Origin: JAHRVQ01 sp964548025
Lineage (GTDB): Bacteria; Pseudomonadota; Gammaproteobacteria; Pseudomonadales; Azotimanducaceae
Direction: 5' to 3'
Assembly (NCBI GenBank): GCA_964548025.1
Contig: CAZJRI010000009.1
Location: 1-64,000, forward strand
DNA length: 64,000 nucleotides
The first letter of the stretch is position 1; every line of letters starts with the position of its first letter. This document shows, one piece after another, positions 8,688 to 17,408 of this stretch. Below the pieces are notes generated by a model. It was not told the DNA's origin and did not search any database. It worked only from the letters and a program-made list of their open reading frames with translations. The position numbers and the translations under genes are program-made.

Positions 8688-9826
8688 AACAGTCGCTACT
8701 ATATCTGCTCCTTGTGGTGCTTGTAGCCGGATGGTTAGGAACGCTGGTGGCCAGGGATCCTGGATATGTGCTGGTCTCGTACGATGGCACCACCATTCAG
8801 ACAGGACTCTGGGTGATGCTGGGATTTCTGGTAGTCGCTGGTTTATCGATCTACTATCTGATGCGCTTCCTGAATGTCGTTAGTGGAGTGACGGGTCGCA
8901 TGAAAGTCCTGGGTAAAGAACGCAAGAGAACCAAGGCAGTTCAGCAGACCACCAGAGGCTTGATTTATTTACAAGAAGGAGATTTTGAAAGAGCAGAAAA
9001 ATTCCTGATCAGTGGGGCCAAGAATCATGAATCTCCGGCTATCAATTTTATCGCTGCCGCAAAATCCGCGAATACGCGAGGTGATGACGAACTCAGAGAA
9101 GCCTATTTGAGACAGGCTTTGGAAACAGAGCCGGAAGTGAAGCAGGCGGTCGCGATTGCTGCTTCTGAAATGGCCGCAGACAGGGAAGACTGGAAAGCCA
9201 GCCTGATGCTTCTGCGCGAGTGTAAAGAAAGCCAGGCGACATTAAATTTGAAGAAAGAGGCCCTCGTACATCTTGATGACTGGAAAATGATCGAAGAACT
9301 GATGCCGCGGCTAAAGAAATTTGGTAGTGATGTGGCACTGGACGAAATTGAAAAAAGGATGATCTTAAATCGCCTGGTTGCAGATGGCGGCAATGATGAT
9401 GAATTGGTCTCCAGCTTCAAAAAGACATCTGCAGCTGTTCGTTCAGACGAGGAAGTTGTATTGGCATTCTGTACAGCGATTCAAAACGAGAAGGAAGCAG
9501 AGGCGACAGCTCGAAACTTCATCAAGGGATCATTCAGCGGACCTCTGGTAGAGGCATATGGGTCTCTGGGTGCTGAAACCCTGAAGAGAAGAATTAAGAC
9601 GGCGGAGGGTTGGGAGAAATCTCATGAAGGAAACGCCTCAGTATCGTTATGCCTGGGCAGGCTCTACGAGGCATCCGGGGAAAGGGAGAAAGCTAAACAG
9701 GCTTACGAGAAAAGCATAGAAGGCGGCAATACCACTGGAGCCAGTCAACAGCTGGCGAATCTTTTGGCATTTGATGGCGATTTTGAAAAGAGTAATGAGT
9801 ATCTGAGAATTGCGCTGACCGAGTGA
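8684..9826 (+). CDS. hemY: HemY-family TPR membrane protein
   Basis: This 380-residue protein has the HemY_N domain. Two membrane helices lie at about 5-22 and 43-62, and the short loop between them contains DPGYVLVSYDGTTIQT, a hallmark of the family. The rest is a string of TPR-like helices (RGLIYLQEGDFERAEKFL; LCLGRLYEASGEREKAKQAY). It is not the protoporphyrinogen oxidase also called HemY in Firmicutes. The role is uncertain; in gammaproteobacteria it accompanies hemX at the end of the hem operon. The GTG start at 8684 overlaps the hemX stop. It converges on the flavin reductase gene, ending 4 bp from that stop. Confidence 0.9.
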   Translation: MKQSLLYLLLVVLVAGWLGTLVARDPGYVLVSYDGTTIQTGLWVMLGFLVVAGLSIYYLMRFLNVVSGVTGRMKVLGKERKRTKAVQQTTRGLIYLQEGDFERAEKFLISGAKNHESPAINFIAAAKSANTRGDDELREAYLRQALETEPEVKQAVAIAASEMAADREDWKASLMLLRECKESQATLNLKKEALVHLDDWKMIEELMPRLKKFGSDVALDEIEKRMILNRLVADGGNDDELVSSFKKTSAAVRSDEEVVLAFCTAIQNEKEAEATARNFIKGSFSGPLVEAYGSLGAETLKRRIKTAEGWEKSHEGNASVSLCLGRLYEASGEREKAKQAYEKSIEGGNTTGASQQLANLLAFDGDFEKSNEYLRIALTE

Positions 9827-9830
9827 GTGC

Positions 9831-10550
9831 TCAATTGTCCCTGGGTGCATATGAGAATATGTCGGAGTGCATATTTCCTCGGGGCATCCCGCTGTTAACG
9901 AACATGTCCAGTGTGGCATAGACCATCCCGGGTCCACCAGCCACGTAGACCATGACATCTGAAATATCCTTGAGGTCGTTCAATGCGACCTCTCCTACCA
10001 GGCCCGTTCTACCGGCCCAGTCAGGGGATGAGTCTGGCTCACTGACAATGGGACAATAATGAAACCGTTCATATCGCTGGACCCAGGTTTCACACAGATC
10101 ACTTAAATAGAGGTCTCTGTCACTGACTACTCCCCAATAGAGGTAAACCGGGTTTTGTGGACCCGCGGGCAGGATCTGCTCAAGGATACTCTTCATCTGG
10201 CTAATCCCGGTACTCGCCGCAAGAAGCAACAAAGGGCTATCCGGGCTTCGGGTCAAAAAGCAATCTCCCTTTGGCGCTTCAATATCAATAAATGCTGCGG
10301 TATCAAGCAGCTTTTCGATCGCTTCCGAATCTTCGGAATTTGGCGTTGGCTTGACGTGCAGTTCGATGAGATTCGACATCGAAGGTGCAGACGCAATGGA
10401 AAATGGACATTTCCTGTCTGGCAGAATCATCTCCAGGTACTGTCCGGCTTTATAATTTATTGATTCGCCGTCAGGCGCTCTCAGAAACACACGGCGGGTG
10501 TCATGATTACAGTATTCAATTGAGTCAATAGAGCAGCGTAGGGATTTCAA
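9831..10550 (-). CDS. Fre-like NAD(P)H-flavin reductase
   Basis: This is a 239-residue oxidoreductase of the ferredoxin-NADP reductase superfamily, without an iron-sulfur domain. The FAD-binding part has GQYLEMILP and PFSIASAPS, in which the RxYS-type motif is modified. The NAD part has LLLLAASTGISQMKSIL and ends with YVAGGPGMVYATLDMF. It should pass electrons from NAD(P)H to free flavin or a partner oxygenase. Fre-like genes commonly sit beside ubiD/rho in Pseudomonas; here it follows rho on the same strand with a 27-bp gap, and ubiD is missing. The frame begins at a TTG with no good ribosome site, so the start is unsure. Confidence 0.82.
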   Translation of the reverse strand: MKSLRCSIDSIEYCNHDTRRVFLRAPDGESINYKAGQYLEMILPDRKCPFSIASAPSMSNLIELHVKPTPNSEDSEAIEKLLDTAAFIDIEAPKGDCFLTRSPDSPLLLLAASTGISQMKSILEQILPAGPQNPVYLYWGVVSDRDLYLSDLCETWVQRYERFHYCPIVSEPDSSPDWAGRTGLVGEVALNDLKDISDVMVYVAGGPGMVYATLDMFVNSGMPRGNMHSDIFSYAPRDN

Positions 10551-10577
10551 CGGTGGTTTATAGATTGCTGGAGAATT

Positions 10578-11837
10578 TTACTTTCGCTTCATCGAAGCGA
10601 AGAATTCTTCGTTGGTTTTGGTTTTCTTCATTCGTTCCAATAGAAATTCAATTGCAGCCAGATCGTCCATTTCATGGAGAATCTTTCGCAGAATCCATGC
10701 TTTTTGAAGCTCTTCTTCAGACATGAGCAGATCTTCTCTTCTCGTGCCGGACCTTCGAATATTGATCGCGGGATAGACTCTTTTTTCAGCGATTTTTCTC
10801 TCCAGATGCAGTTCCTGGTTACCGGTGCCCTTGAACTCTTCGTAGATAACCTCATCCATCTTGGATCCGGTGTCAATCAGGCAGGTCGCTATTATCGTGA
10901 GACTGCCACCCTCCTCAATATTCCGAGCAGCACCAAAAAACCGCTTGGGTCTCTCCAGCGCATGAGCATCAACCCCACCTGTCAGTACCTTGCCGGAGGC
11001 CGGGATCACTGTGTTATATGCCCGGGCAAGACGGGTGATTGAATCCAGCAGGATGACCACGTTGGTCTTATGCTCTACCAGGCGCTTGGCTTTTTCTATG
11101 ACCATTTCGCTGACCTGAACGTGGCGAGATGGCGGTTCATCGAATGTGCTGGCGACAACTTCTCCAAGTACTGATCTGCGCATCTCGGTGACTTCTTCAG
11201 GTCGTTCATCAATCAGAAGGACAATGAGATGGCATTCGGGATTATTACGTACGATGGACTGGGCAATATTCTGCAGTATCAGCGTTTTCCCCGCTTTTGG
11301 TGGGGAGACGATAAGGCCTCGCTGACCCTTGCCAATCGGTGAGGTCAGATCGATGATTCTTGATGTGAGGTCTTCTGTGCTGCCGTTTCCGGCTTCGAGT
11401 GTGAGTTGTTCATCGGGGAATAGCGGTGTGAGGTTCTCAAACAGGATCTTGTTCTTTGATTCACCGGGGTCGGTAAAGTTGATCTTGTCGACCTTAAGCA
11501 GGGCAAAATACCGTTCGCTATCTTTAGGCGGCCTGATTTTCCCGGAGACGCTGTCTCCCGTTCTCAGATTAAATCGACGAATCTGACTGGGGGATACGTA
11601 AATATCATCCGGTCCTGCCAGATAAGAACTATCGGCTGATCGCAGAAATCCGAACCCGTCCTGTAATATTTCAAGCGTGCCATCGCCATAAATTGCTTCA
11701 CCACCTTTGGCGTGTTTGCGGAGAACATTTGCAATGATTTCTTGCTTCCGGGAGCGGCCAAGATTTTCCATTCCCATTTCGTGCGCTATTTCCAGGAGTT
11801 CTGGTATTGGTTTGGACTTGAGGTCAGTTAGGTTCAT
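10578..11837 (-). CDS. rho: Transcription termination factor Rho
   Basis: Rho is a hexameric RNA helicase that ends transcription at C-rich untranslated RNA. The 419-residue protein has the Rho_N helical domain (1-45), a cold-shock RNA-binding domain (about 50-118, GFGFLRS), and a RecA-type motor. The P-loop is SPPKAGKT at about 178-185, Walker B is VVILLDSITRLARAYN, and the Q/R loops are TGGVDAHALERPKRFFGAARN and EEGGSLTI. All expected residues appear intact. It is the next gene after trxA on this strand, but a 346-bp leader separates them, consistent with the known autoregulation of rho through its leader in E. coli. Confidence 0.98.
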   Translation of the reverse strand: MNLTDLKSKPIPELLEIAHEMGMENLGRSRKQEIIANVLRKHAKGGEAIYGDGTLEILQDGFGFLRSADSSYLAGPDDIYVSPSQIRRFNLRTGDSVSGKIRPPKDSERYFALLKVDKINFTDPGESKNKILFENLTPLFPDEQLTLEAGNGSTEDLTSRIIDLTSPIGKGQRGLIVSPPKAGKTLILQNIAQSIVRNNPECHLIVLLIDERPEEVTEMRRSVLGEVVASTFDEPPSRHVQVSEMVIEKAKRLVEHKTNVVILLDSITRLARAYNTVIPASGKVLTGGVDAHALERPKRFFGAARNIEEGGSLTIIATCLIDTGSKMDEVIYEEFKGTGNQELHLERKIAEKRVYPAINIRRSGTRREDLLMSEEELQKAWILRKILHEMDDLAAIEFLLERMKKTKTNEEFFASMKRK

Positions 11838-12183
11838 AAGTAGTGTCGTTGATTTATTGAATGAGTAACGCTATTTGCGTAGAGGTTTGTTGGGATTAAA
11901 AGCTAGAAGAGGATTAGTGAGTGGTGAGACTCAGTAGCTATTCGTTATTAAAAAATCAGTTTTTGTCTGGCTGTTATTGTTTGAAATTAGCTCTTTGTCA
12001 TTGGTTAGACTATAGCGCGTTTTGGTGCCGCGTCCAATTTGCTAATTTGTTTTATTAAAATGTCGTTTTTTTATTCAGTTGTCAACCCTTAATTGTGCGC
12101 TGAGACGCTCAGCAACTTCAGACACTGCAGGTTAGGCGAGTCAAGACATGACTTTAGGCCATGTCTTGAAAACGTGTCTATCG
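11838..12183 (-). other. Non-coding rho leader between trxA and rho
   Basis: This is 346 bp without a convincing gene on either strand. It is AT-rich in the middle (about 11940-12080) and holds one clear inverted repeat just after trxA, listed separately. Read toward rho it would form a long untranslated leader. No strong Shine-Dalgarno precedes the rho ATG. In E. coli the rho leader carries Rho-dependent attenuation; a similar role is inferred here only from position. Confidence 0.5.
12141..12169 (-). terminator. Perfect inverted repeat after trxA
   Basis: The 10-bp arms TCAAGACATG (12141-12150) and CATGTCTTGA (12160-12169) are perfect complements around a 9-base loop, starting 14 bp past the trxA stop. 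On the trxA strand no T-run follows, so this is either a weak terminator or a 3'-end-stabilising hairpin rather than a classic intrinsic terminator. Confidence 0.5.
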
Positions 12184-12507
12184 CTAAATATTACTATCCA
12201 AAAAAGCAGTTAATTGAGATTTTGATAGTGCACCCACCTTTGTTGCCTCAACCGAACCGTCTTTAAACAACATCAACGTGGGAATGCCACGAATGCCGTA
12301 TTTTGGTGGCGTATTTTCATTAGCATCGATATCAAGCTTACAGATTTTCATTTTACCTTCGTATTCTGAAGCGATCTCTTCCAGTACGGGTGCAATGACC
12401 TTACATGGACCGCACCACTCGGCCCAGTAGTCGACCAGGACGGGTACGTCAGAATTCAAAACTTCAGATTCAAAACTGCTATCTGTTACGTGATTGATGT
12501 CAGACAT
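12184..12507 (-). CDS. trxA: Thioredoxin TrxA
   Basis: This is a 107-residue thioredoxin with the active-site motif WCGPCK (31-36), the cis-proline loop GIRGIPTLMLF, and the ending typical of TrxA. It reduces disulfides in the cytosol using thioredoxin reductase. GGAG lies upstream of the ATG. The order trxA-rho is widely conserved. One small deviation is ENTPPKYGIRGIP where many have NPxxAxxYGIRGIP. Confidence 0.97.
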   Translation of the reverse strand: MSDINHVTDSSFESEVLNSDVPVLVDYWAEWCGPCKVIAPVLEEIASEYEGKMKICKLDIDANENTPPKYGIRGIPTLMLFKDGSVEATKVGALSKSQLTAFLDSNI

Positions 12508-12590
12508 CGATGACTATCTCCTGCTTTCGGAAGTGAAATTGAAGGATGCTATCCTAAGCCCGGCTTCGAAATTACTCAATAAAAAACTGA

Positions 12591-13589
12591 TCACGAACGT
12601 GTTTTTAGTTGTTCTGCCACTCTTTTTGCGAAATAGGTGAGGATCCCGTCTGCACCGGCACGCTTCATGGCCAGAAGGGATTCGTTTATCACCTTTTCAT
12701 CCAGCCAGCCATTGGCGATAGCAGCCATTAACATGGCATATTCGCCGCTGACCTGATAGACAAATGTCGGTACTTTAAATTCATCCTTAACACGCCGAAC
12801 GATATCCAGATACGGCATACCCGGTTTCACCATCACCATGTCAGCACCTTCAGACAGGTCAAGAGAGATCTCTCTCAGTGCTTCATCGCTGTTGGCTGGA
12901 TCCATCTGGTAGGTGAATTTATTTCCGGAACCGAGATTCGAAGAAGATCCGACGGCATCTCGAAATGGACCGTAAAATGAGGACGCATATTTCGCTGAAT
13001 AAGCCAGTATTTTGGTATTTGCGAAACCGGAGGATTCGAGGGCCGTTCGTATTGCGCCGATTCTTCCATCCATCATATCTGAAGGGGCGATCACGTCGAC
13101 ACCCGCTTCAGCCTGAACCAGTGCCTGCTTGACCAGCGTATCAACAGATATATCGTTGCTGACATATCCAGTTGCATCGAGAATTCCGTCCTGGCCGTGG
13201 GTCGTATATGGATCTAGTGCGACATCCGTCATCACACCGAGTTCAGGCACTGCTTCCTTAATCGCACGAACTGCCTCGGGGGCAAGACCGTACGGATTAA
13301 AACTCTCTTCCCCTGCTTCGCTTTTCTTCTCAAGCGGTACAACCGGGAATAGTGCAATCATGGGAATGCCGAGATCAAATACCTGCCTGGCCTCCTCAAC
13401 CAGAAGATCAACAGACATGCGTGATACACCGGGCATACTCTTCACTTCTTCGGTTTTTCCTTCTCCTTCGATAACAAATACCGGATAGATCAGATCATCT
13501 ACCTGCAGGTTATTTTCTCGCATTAAACGACGGGCAAAATCGTCGCTTCGCATGCGTCGCATTCGGATGGTAGGAAATTGACTACTCAT
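12591..13589 (-). CDS. hemB: Porphobilinogen synthase HemB
   Basis: HemB condenses two 5-aminolevulinate molecules to porphobilinogen. The 332-residue sequence has both catalytic lysines, at about 200 (AYSAKYASSFYGPFRDA) and about 255 (VMVKPGMPYLD). The metal-site segment reads DVALDPYTTHGQDG, without the three cysteines of the zinc enzymes, so it is the magnesium-type enzyme known from Pseudomonas. It lies on the same strand as trxA (84 bp gap), close to but not in the hemCDXY operon. Confidence 0.97.
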   Translation of the reverse strand: MSSQFPTIRMRRMRSDDFARRLMRENNLQVDDLIYPVFVIEGEGKTEEVKSMPGVSRMSVDLLVEEARQVFDLGIPMIALFPVVPLEKKSEAGEESFNPYGLAPEAVRAIKEAVPELGVMTDVALDPYTTHGQDGILDATGYVSNDISVDTLVKQALVQAEAGVDVIAPSDMMDGRIGAIRTALESSGFANTKILAYSAKYASSFYGPFRDAVGSSSNLGSGNKFTYQMDPANSDEALREISLDLSEGADMVMVKPGMPYLDIVRRVKDEFKVPTFVYQVSGEYAMLMAAIANGWLDEKVINESLLAMKRAGADGILTYFAKRVAEQLKTRS

Positions 13590-13827
13590 ATGGCTTCGAC
13601 TTAATTGATGACAGGGCGCGCATTATACCGGTGCAAACCTGATTCGGCATTCACAAGCGCGTACTTTTTGTAAAAGAGACCGGCAAAGCTCGAATAGTGG
13701 CTTTGTATAACCAGGATTGCTGTAGCTCTGCATCAGGAATCCGGACGAACCGCATAGGTTGTTCACCGGTGATTGCCGTTGCCTGATACGACCCGTCAGG
13801 AGGGTATCAATTTATACAACAACTTAT

Positions 13828-15693
13828 TCAACCGGCCTTGAGCAGATCCAATGCGTCGGTTTTTTCCAGCCACTCTTCCTCCAGTGCCGCAATTTCATCC
13901 TTGAGGGTGGTCTGATCTCTAATCAGCGATTGCAGATTTCCAATCTGATCCTGATCATAACCGGTACTTTCTGCAAGTTTCATCTCGACCTCTTCCAGCT
14001 TTCGTTGCAGTCGCTCAATTCTTGACTCCAGGGTTTTTAATCTGGTTCTAAGCTGACGTACCTGGCGATGATCTGATTTATTTTGTTGGCCTGGCTTTTT
14101 GCCGTTTGATATCACTGGGATATTGAGCTGACCACCCAGCAGGCGTTGACGATAGTCTTCAAGATTACCATCAAAGATCTGCAGTGAACCATTCTCAACC
14201 AGCATAAATGTGTCGACTGAATTCGCGAGCAGGTGGCGATCATGAGATACCAGAAGAATCGCCCCGCTAAAATCCTGCAACGCGATGGTCAATGCCTGAC
14301 GCATTTCCATGTCCAGGTGATTGGTTGGTTCGTCAAGTAACAGCAGATTGGGTCTGGTGAATGCGACGATGGCAAGCGCAAGACGAGCTTTCTCACCGCC
14401 TGAAAAAGTTCTTATCGAGTCGTGTACCTTGTCTCCTCTGAAATCAAATCCACCGAGAAAATCCCTGATCTGTTGTTCTCGCAATAGTTGGTCAAGTCGT
14501 TGAATATGAATAAAAGCAGATGCATCCAAATCCAGGTCATCCACCTGGTGTTGAGAGAAGTAGCCAAGTACCAGGTTGGCACCGTCATTGCGATCTCCTG
14601 CAAGCATTGGGATTTCACCGCCAAGGCTTTTAATCAATGTTGATTTGCCAGCACCGTTGTGACCCAACAGTCCAATACGATCACCGGGATGAAGGCTCAG
14701 CCGGATTCCCTTCAATACAGGTTCCTGATAACCGAGATAGGCTTTGTCCAGTGACAGCAAAGGATCGGAAGATTTCTGAGCGGGTGGTATCTGAAACTGG
14801 AAAGGGGAATCGACGTGCGCAGGTGCAATTAGCTCCATTCGCTCCAGTGCCTTGATTCGGCTTTGAGCCTGTCTTGCCTTGGTTGCCTTGGCACGAAATC
14901 GACGAACAAAATCCTGCATGTGCTTGATTTCGCGCTGTTGCTTTGTGTAGTTGCTTTGCTGTTCGGCAAGACGAGCTGCTTTGACGATTTCAAATTGAGA
15001 ATAGTTGCCCGAATAGAGTTCGATCCGCTTGCGATGCAGATAGGCGATAGTGCCGATTGTCTCGTCCAGAAATTCGCGATCGTGGGAGATCAATATCAAA
15101 GATCCCTGATAGTGTTTTATCCAGTTGGAAAGCCACAGAATGGCGTCCAAATCCAGGTGATTGGTAGGCTCGTCCAGGAGCAGAAGGTCAGACCGGGTCA
15201 TCAGTGTACGCGCGAGGTTGAGCCTGATTCTCCATCCTCCGGAAAAGGCGCCAAGTGGTCTGTCAGTATCTGACTGATTGAATCCGAGACCTGCCATGAG
15301 CTGTTCAGCTCTCGATTTCGCGGTGTATCCGTCAATGACGTCCATTCGCTCGTGCAAGGGCGCAATTTGACTGTAGTCGCCCTTCTTTTCCGCTGCATCC
15401 AGCTTGTCATGGATTTCAACCCATTCGCTGTCACCCCCCAGTACATAGTTGAGGGCTGAATCTTCGCTGACAGTGACTTCCTGTTCCAGGTGGGCGATTC
15501 GGGTACCCAAAGGCAGATCCAGATCGCCCTGGTCTGCATCGAGTTCTCCGAGAATGAGCCTGAACAAACTTGTTTTTCCGGCACCGTTGGCACCTATCAA
15601 CCCCACTTTCTGGCCCTGATGAATCGTAAACGAAACGTTTTCAAACAGGAGCTCTGTCCCGCGACGTAGTGCAATTTGAGTGAAAGACAGCAT
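13828..15693 (-). CDS. ABC-F ATPase, YheS-like
   Basis: This is a ribosome-associated ABC-F protein of about 621 residues with two ATPase domains and no membrane segments. Walker A motifs are GANGAGKT and GHNGAGKS; signatures are FSGGWRIRLNLARTL and FSGGEKARLALAIVA; both Walker B motifs read LLLLDEPTNHLD. The inter-domain linker is present, and a C-terminal coiled coil (about 550-620) ends the protein. The N-terminus LSFTQIALRRGTELL resembles YheS/EttA-class proteins. ABC-F proteins act on stalled or initiating ribosomes; the exact role of YheS-type members is less well known. I chose the ATG at 15693; the open frame extends three codons upstream to a TTG. Confidence 0.9.
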   Translation of the reverse strand: MLSFTQIALRRGTELLFENVSFTIHQGQKVGLIGANGAGKTSLFRLILGELDADQGDLDLPLGTRIAHLEQEVTVSEDSALNYVLGGDSEWVEIHDKLDAAEKKGDYSQIAPLHERMDVIDGYTAKSRAEQLMAGLGFNQSDTDRPLGAFSGGWRIRLNLARTLMTRSDLLLLDEPTNHLDLDAILWLSNWIKHYQGSLILISHDREFLDETIGTIAYLHRKRIELYSGNYSQFEIVKAARLAEQQSNYTKQQREIKHMQDFVRRFRAKATKARQAQSRIKALERMELIAPAHVDSPFQFQIPPAQKSSDPLLSLDKAYLGYQEPVLKGIRLSLHPGDRIGLLGHNGAGKSTLIKSLGGEIPMLAGDRNDGANLVLGYFSQHQVDDLDLDASAFIHIQRLDQLLREQQIRDFLGGFDFRGDKVHDSIRTFSGGEKARLALAIVAFTRPNLLLLDEPTNHLDMEMRQALTIALQDFSGAILLVSHDRHLLANSVDTFMLVENGSLQIFDGNLEDYRQRLLGGQLNIPVISNGKKPGQQNKSDHRQVRQLRTRLKTLESRIERLQRKLEEVEMKLAESTGYDQDQIGNLQSLIRDQTTLKDEIAALEEEWLEKTDALDLLKAG

Positions 15694-15755
15694 GGATAAC
15701 AAGGTGTGAAGGCAATCGTAGGATTCAGTATATCAGAGCAGCAGGATTAGCTGGA

Positions 15756-15886
15756 TTTGTCTTCGACAAGCCGTGTCTTAGAGCGCCACGTTTGTCTTCG
15801 ACAAGCCGTGTCATAGAGCGCCACGTTTGTCTTCGACAAGCCGTGTCATAGAGCGCCACGTTTGTCTTCGACAAGCCGTGTCATAG
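15756..15886. repeat. 35-bp direct tandem repeats, about 3.7 copies
   Basis: A 35-bp unit starting TTTGTCTTCGACAAGCCGTG and ending with TAGAGCGCCACG is repeated head to tail. Full copies start at about 15756, 15791 and 15826 and a partial copy at 15861, which ends at 15886. Copies are identical except one base (TCTTAG in the first, TCATAG in the others). Each unit contains two alternative small hairpins, TTGTC-TTC-GACAA and GACA-AGCCG-TGTC. There are no unique spacers, so it is not CRISPR. It lies between the divergent yheS-like and DUF4124 genes, where promoters are expected. Confidence 0.93.
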
Positions 15887-15923
15887 GTGTAGACTAAATA
15901 TATACGGGTTTGTGAGTATTGTT

Positions 15924-16370
15924 ATGTACAAAATTATGATCCTTGTACTGGTCGTTGCTTTTGCCGGACTCTTCTTTATCAAGGGGCCGGATGGTGAACC
16001 CATAATGTCCCTTGATGATCTCAAGCCCACAGTCCCCGAGGTTGAACTCTCGCCTGTCTCGGCTGAGCCTACGCGGGTCTATAAATGGAAGGATGAGAAT
16101 GGTGTTTGGCAATTCTCAAACGAACCGGTAGACAATCAGAATGTTGAAGTGATGGAATTGGATGGGAAGATAAACACGATGCCGTCAATTGACGTAGCGA
16201 GTCAGAATACCTCGAACAAAACCGAGAAAAAGAATCTGAACATTCCGGGCGGTTTGACCACCGTGGCACCAGAGAAGATATCCGAGATGATGGATAACGT
16301 AAATAACCTGCAAGACACGATGGATCAGCGTGCGGAGGATGTGAACAAAACCACGAGTGGCAGGAACTAG
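15924..16370 (+). CDS. DUF4124-containing membrane-anchored protein
   Basis: This protein has about 148 residues. An N-terminal membrane anchor (about 3-20, IMILVLVVAFAGLFFIKG) is followed by a short linker and a DUF4124 core, YKWKDENGVWQFSNEP, the usual signature of this small envelope domain. The tail is polar. The function of DUF4124 proteins is unknown. The ATG at 15924 is preferred; an upstream GTG at 15912 would add four residues. It stands alone downstream of the tandem repeats and converges on the WD40 lipoprotein gene. Confidence 0.75.
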   Translation: MYKIMILVLVVAFAGLFFIKGPDGEPIMSLDDLKPTVPEVELSPVSAEPTRVYKWKDENGVWQFSNEPVDNQNVEVMELDGKINTMPSIDVASQNTSNKTEKKNLNIPGGLTTVAPEKISEMMDNVNNLQDTMDQRAEDVNKTTSGRN

Positions 16371-16386
16371 TTAATGACCCACATGA

Positions 16387-17361
16387 TCAATCAAATCGAT
16401 AGCTGAAGCCATTTGAGGCAGCCGCCAGAAATCCAAGCTGACTTTCGTTAAAGCTGACGGACAAAATAGCAGCTTTGTGCCAGGGCCCGTCATTTGGCAC
16501 GCGCCATTTTTCCTTCTCTCTCCCGGTTGCAAGATCCCAGAGGATAATAGTCTCTCGTGAAGTACCCACTAAAAGTTCTGTTAGATTCGCTTTAAATCGT
16601 GCAGACGTGATACCGGGATTTCTGCGGTATAGAGAGAGTATCTCTTTGCCGTCTGCCGTACTCCATATTGAAACTTTCCCTTGATAGGCGGCACTCAGCG
16701 CCAACCTGCCGTCGTTCGAAAGCAGTACGAAGTCAATGGGTTGATCATATTGCTTCCGGTAAAGTTCTTCACCGGTGGCAAGCGACCAGTATCGCGCTGA
16801 GCCGTCATGAGAACCGGTCAGTGCGTATTCTGCGTCGACACTCAGCGATACGCTACTGACGGCACCCTCATGATTTAGTTCACGGACGATCCCACCTGCA
16901 ACGATGTTGATGAGCCGCGCTGTGTCGTCATCCTGGCCAAGAAGCACGTACTGTTTTGCAATATCGATCGAGAGGATTCTTGTCGGACTGTGCCAATAGC
17001 GGATGGATTCACCGTTTGACACATTCCACAACACCACAGTGTCGTCCTCGGCGGTGGCAACAAACTTATTGTCCTCAGAAAAGACAGCAGCACGAATCGC
17101 GGAGTAGCTGTTGCTCTTATGATTCCAATCATAAAGTCGTTCGCCGTCGACAGTCTGCCAAAGGCTGCCCCCGTGGTTAAATGAACTTATGAATTCAATG
17201 CTGCCATCACTTGAAAATGCGGCTGAAAGAAAGCCCTTGTTGGCTTGCCTGAATCCTTGATCCATTGACAGTGAATCGGTACAACCCGAGAGAAGAATTG
17301 TCGAAACAAGCAACACGTACGAAAGCCTGGGGCTGTTCATGATCAGTGAACGCAGCAGCAT
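16387..17361 (-). CDS. WD40-repeat lipoprotein
   Basis: The protein has a lipoprotein signal (LLVSTILLSGC, lipidated Cys about residue 27) and then WD40-type beta-propeller repeats. The repeats are visible as AAVFSEDNKFVATAEDDTVVLWN, VSLSVDAEYALTGSHDGSARYWS, LLSNDGRLALSAAYQGKVSIWS and ARFKANLTELLVGTSRETIILWD. About six or seven blades fit the length of 324. It should be anchored in the inner or outer membrane facing the periplasm and probably binds other proteins. A second ATG at 17340 gives a more compact signal peptide and may be the true start. The partner is unknown; rsd and dsbB lie upstream on the same strand. Confidence 0.8.
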   Translation of the reverse strand: MLLRSLIMNSPRLSYVLLVSTILLSGCTDSLSMDQGFRQANKGFLSAAFSSDGSIEFISSFNHGGSLWQTVDGERLYDWNHKSNSYSAIRAAVFSEDNKFVATAEDDTVVLWNVSNGESIRYWHSPTRILSIDIAKQYVLLGQDDDTARLINIVAGGIVRELNHEGAVSSVSLSVDAEYALTGSHDGSARYWSLATGEELYRKQYDQPIDFVLLSNDGRLALSAAYQGKVSIWSTADGKEILSLYRRNPGITSARFKANLTELLVGTSRETIILWDLATGREKEKWRVPNDGPWHKAAILSVSFNESQLGFLAAASNGFSYRFD

Positions 17362-17408
17362 AATACTGTTAGGCGAGTCGCTGCCTTACTCTCGAGCTGA
17401 GTCCTTTT

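Noticed and set aside
13620..13830. Natural-looking in-frame sequence after the yheS-like stop on the minus strand
   Set aside because: A second stop follows quickly and the only ATG (13755) gives a 34-codon ORF with no ribosome site; too weak to call.
15756..15886. CRISPR array
   Set aside because: Repeats are directly adjacent with no unique spacers, and no cas genes are in the window.
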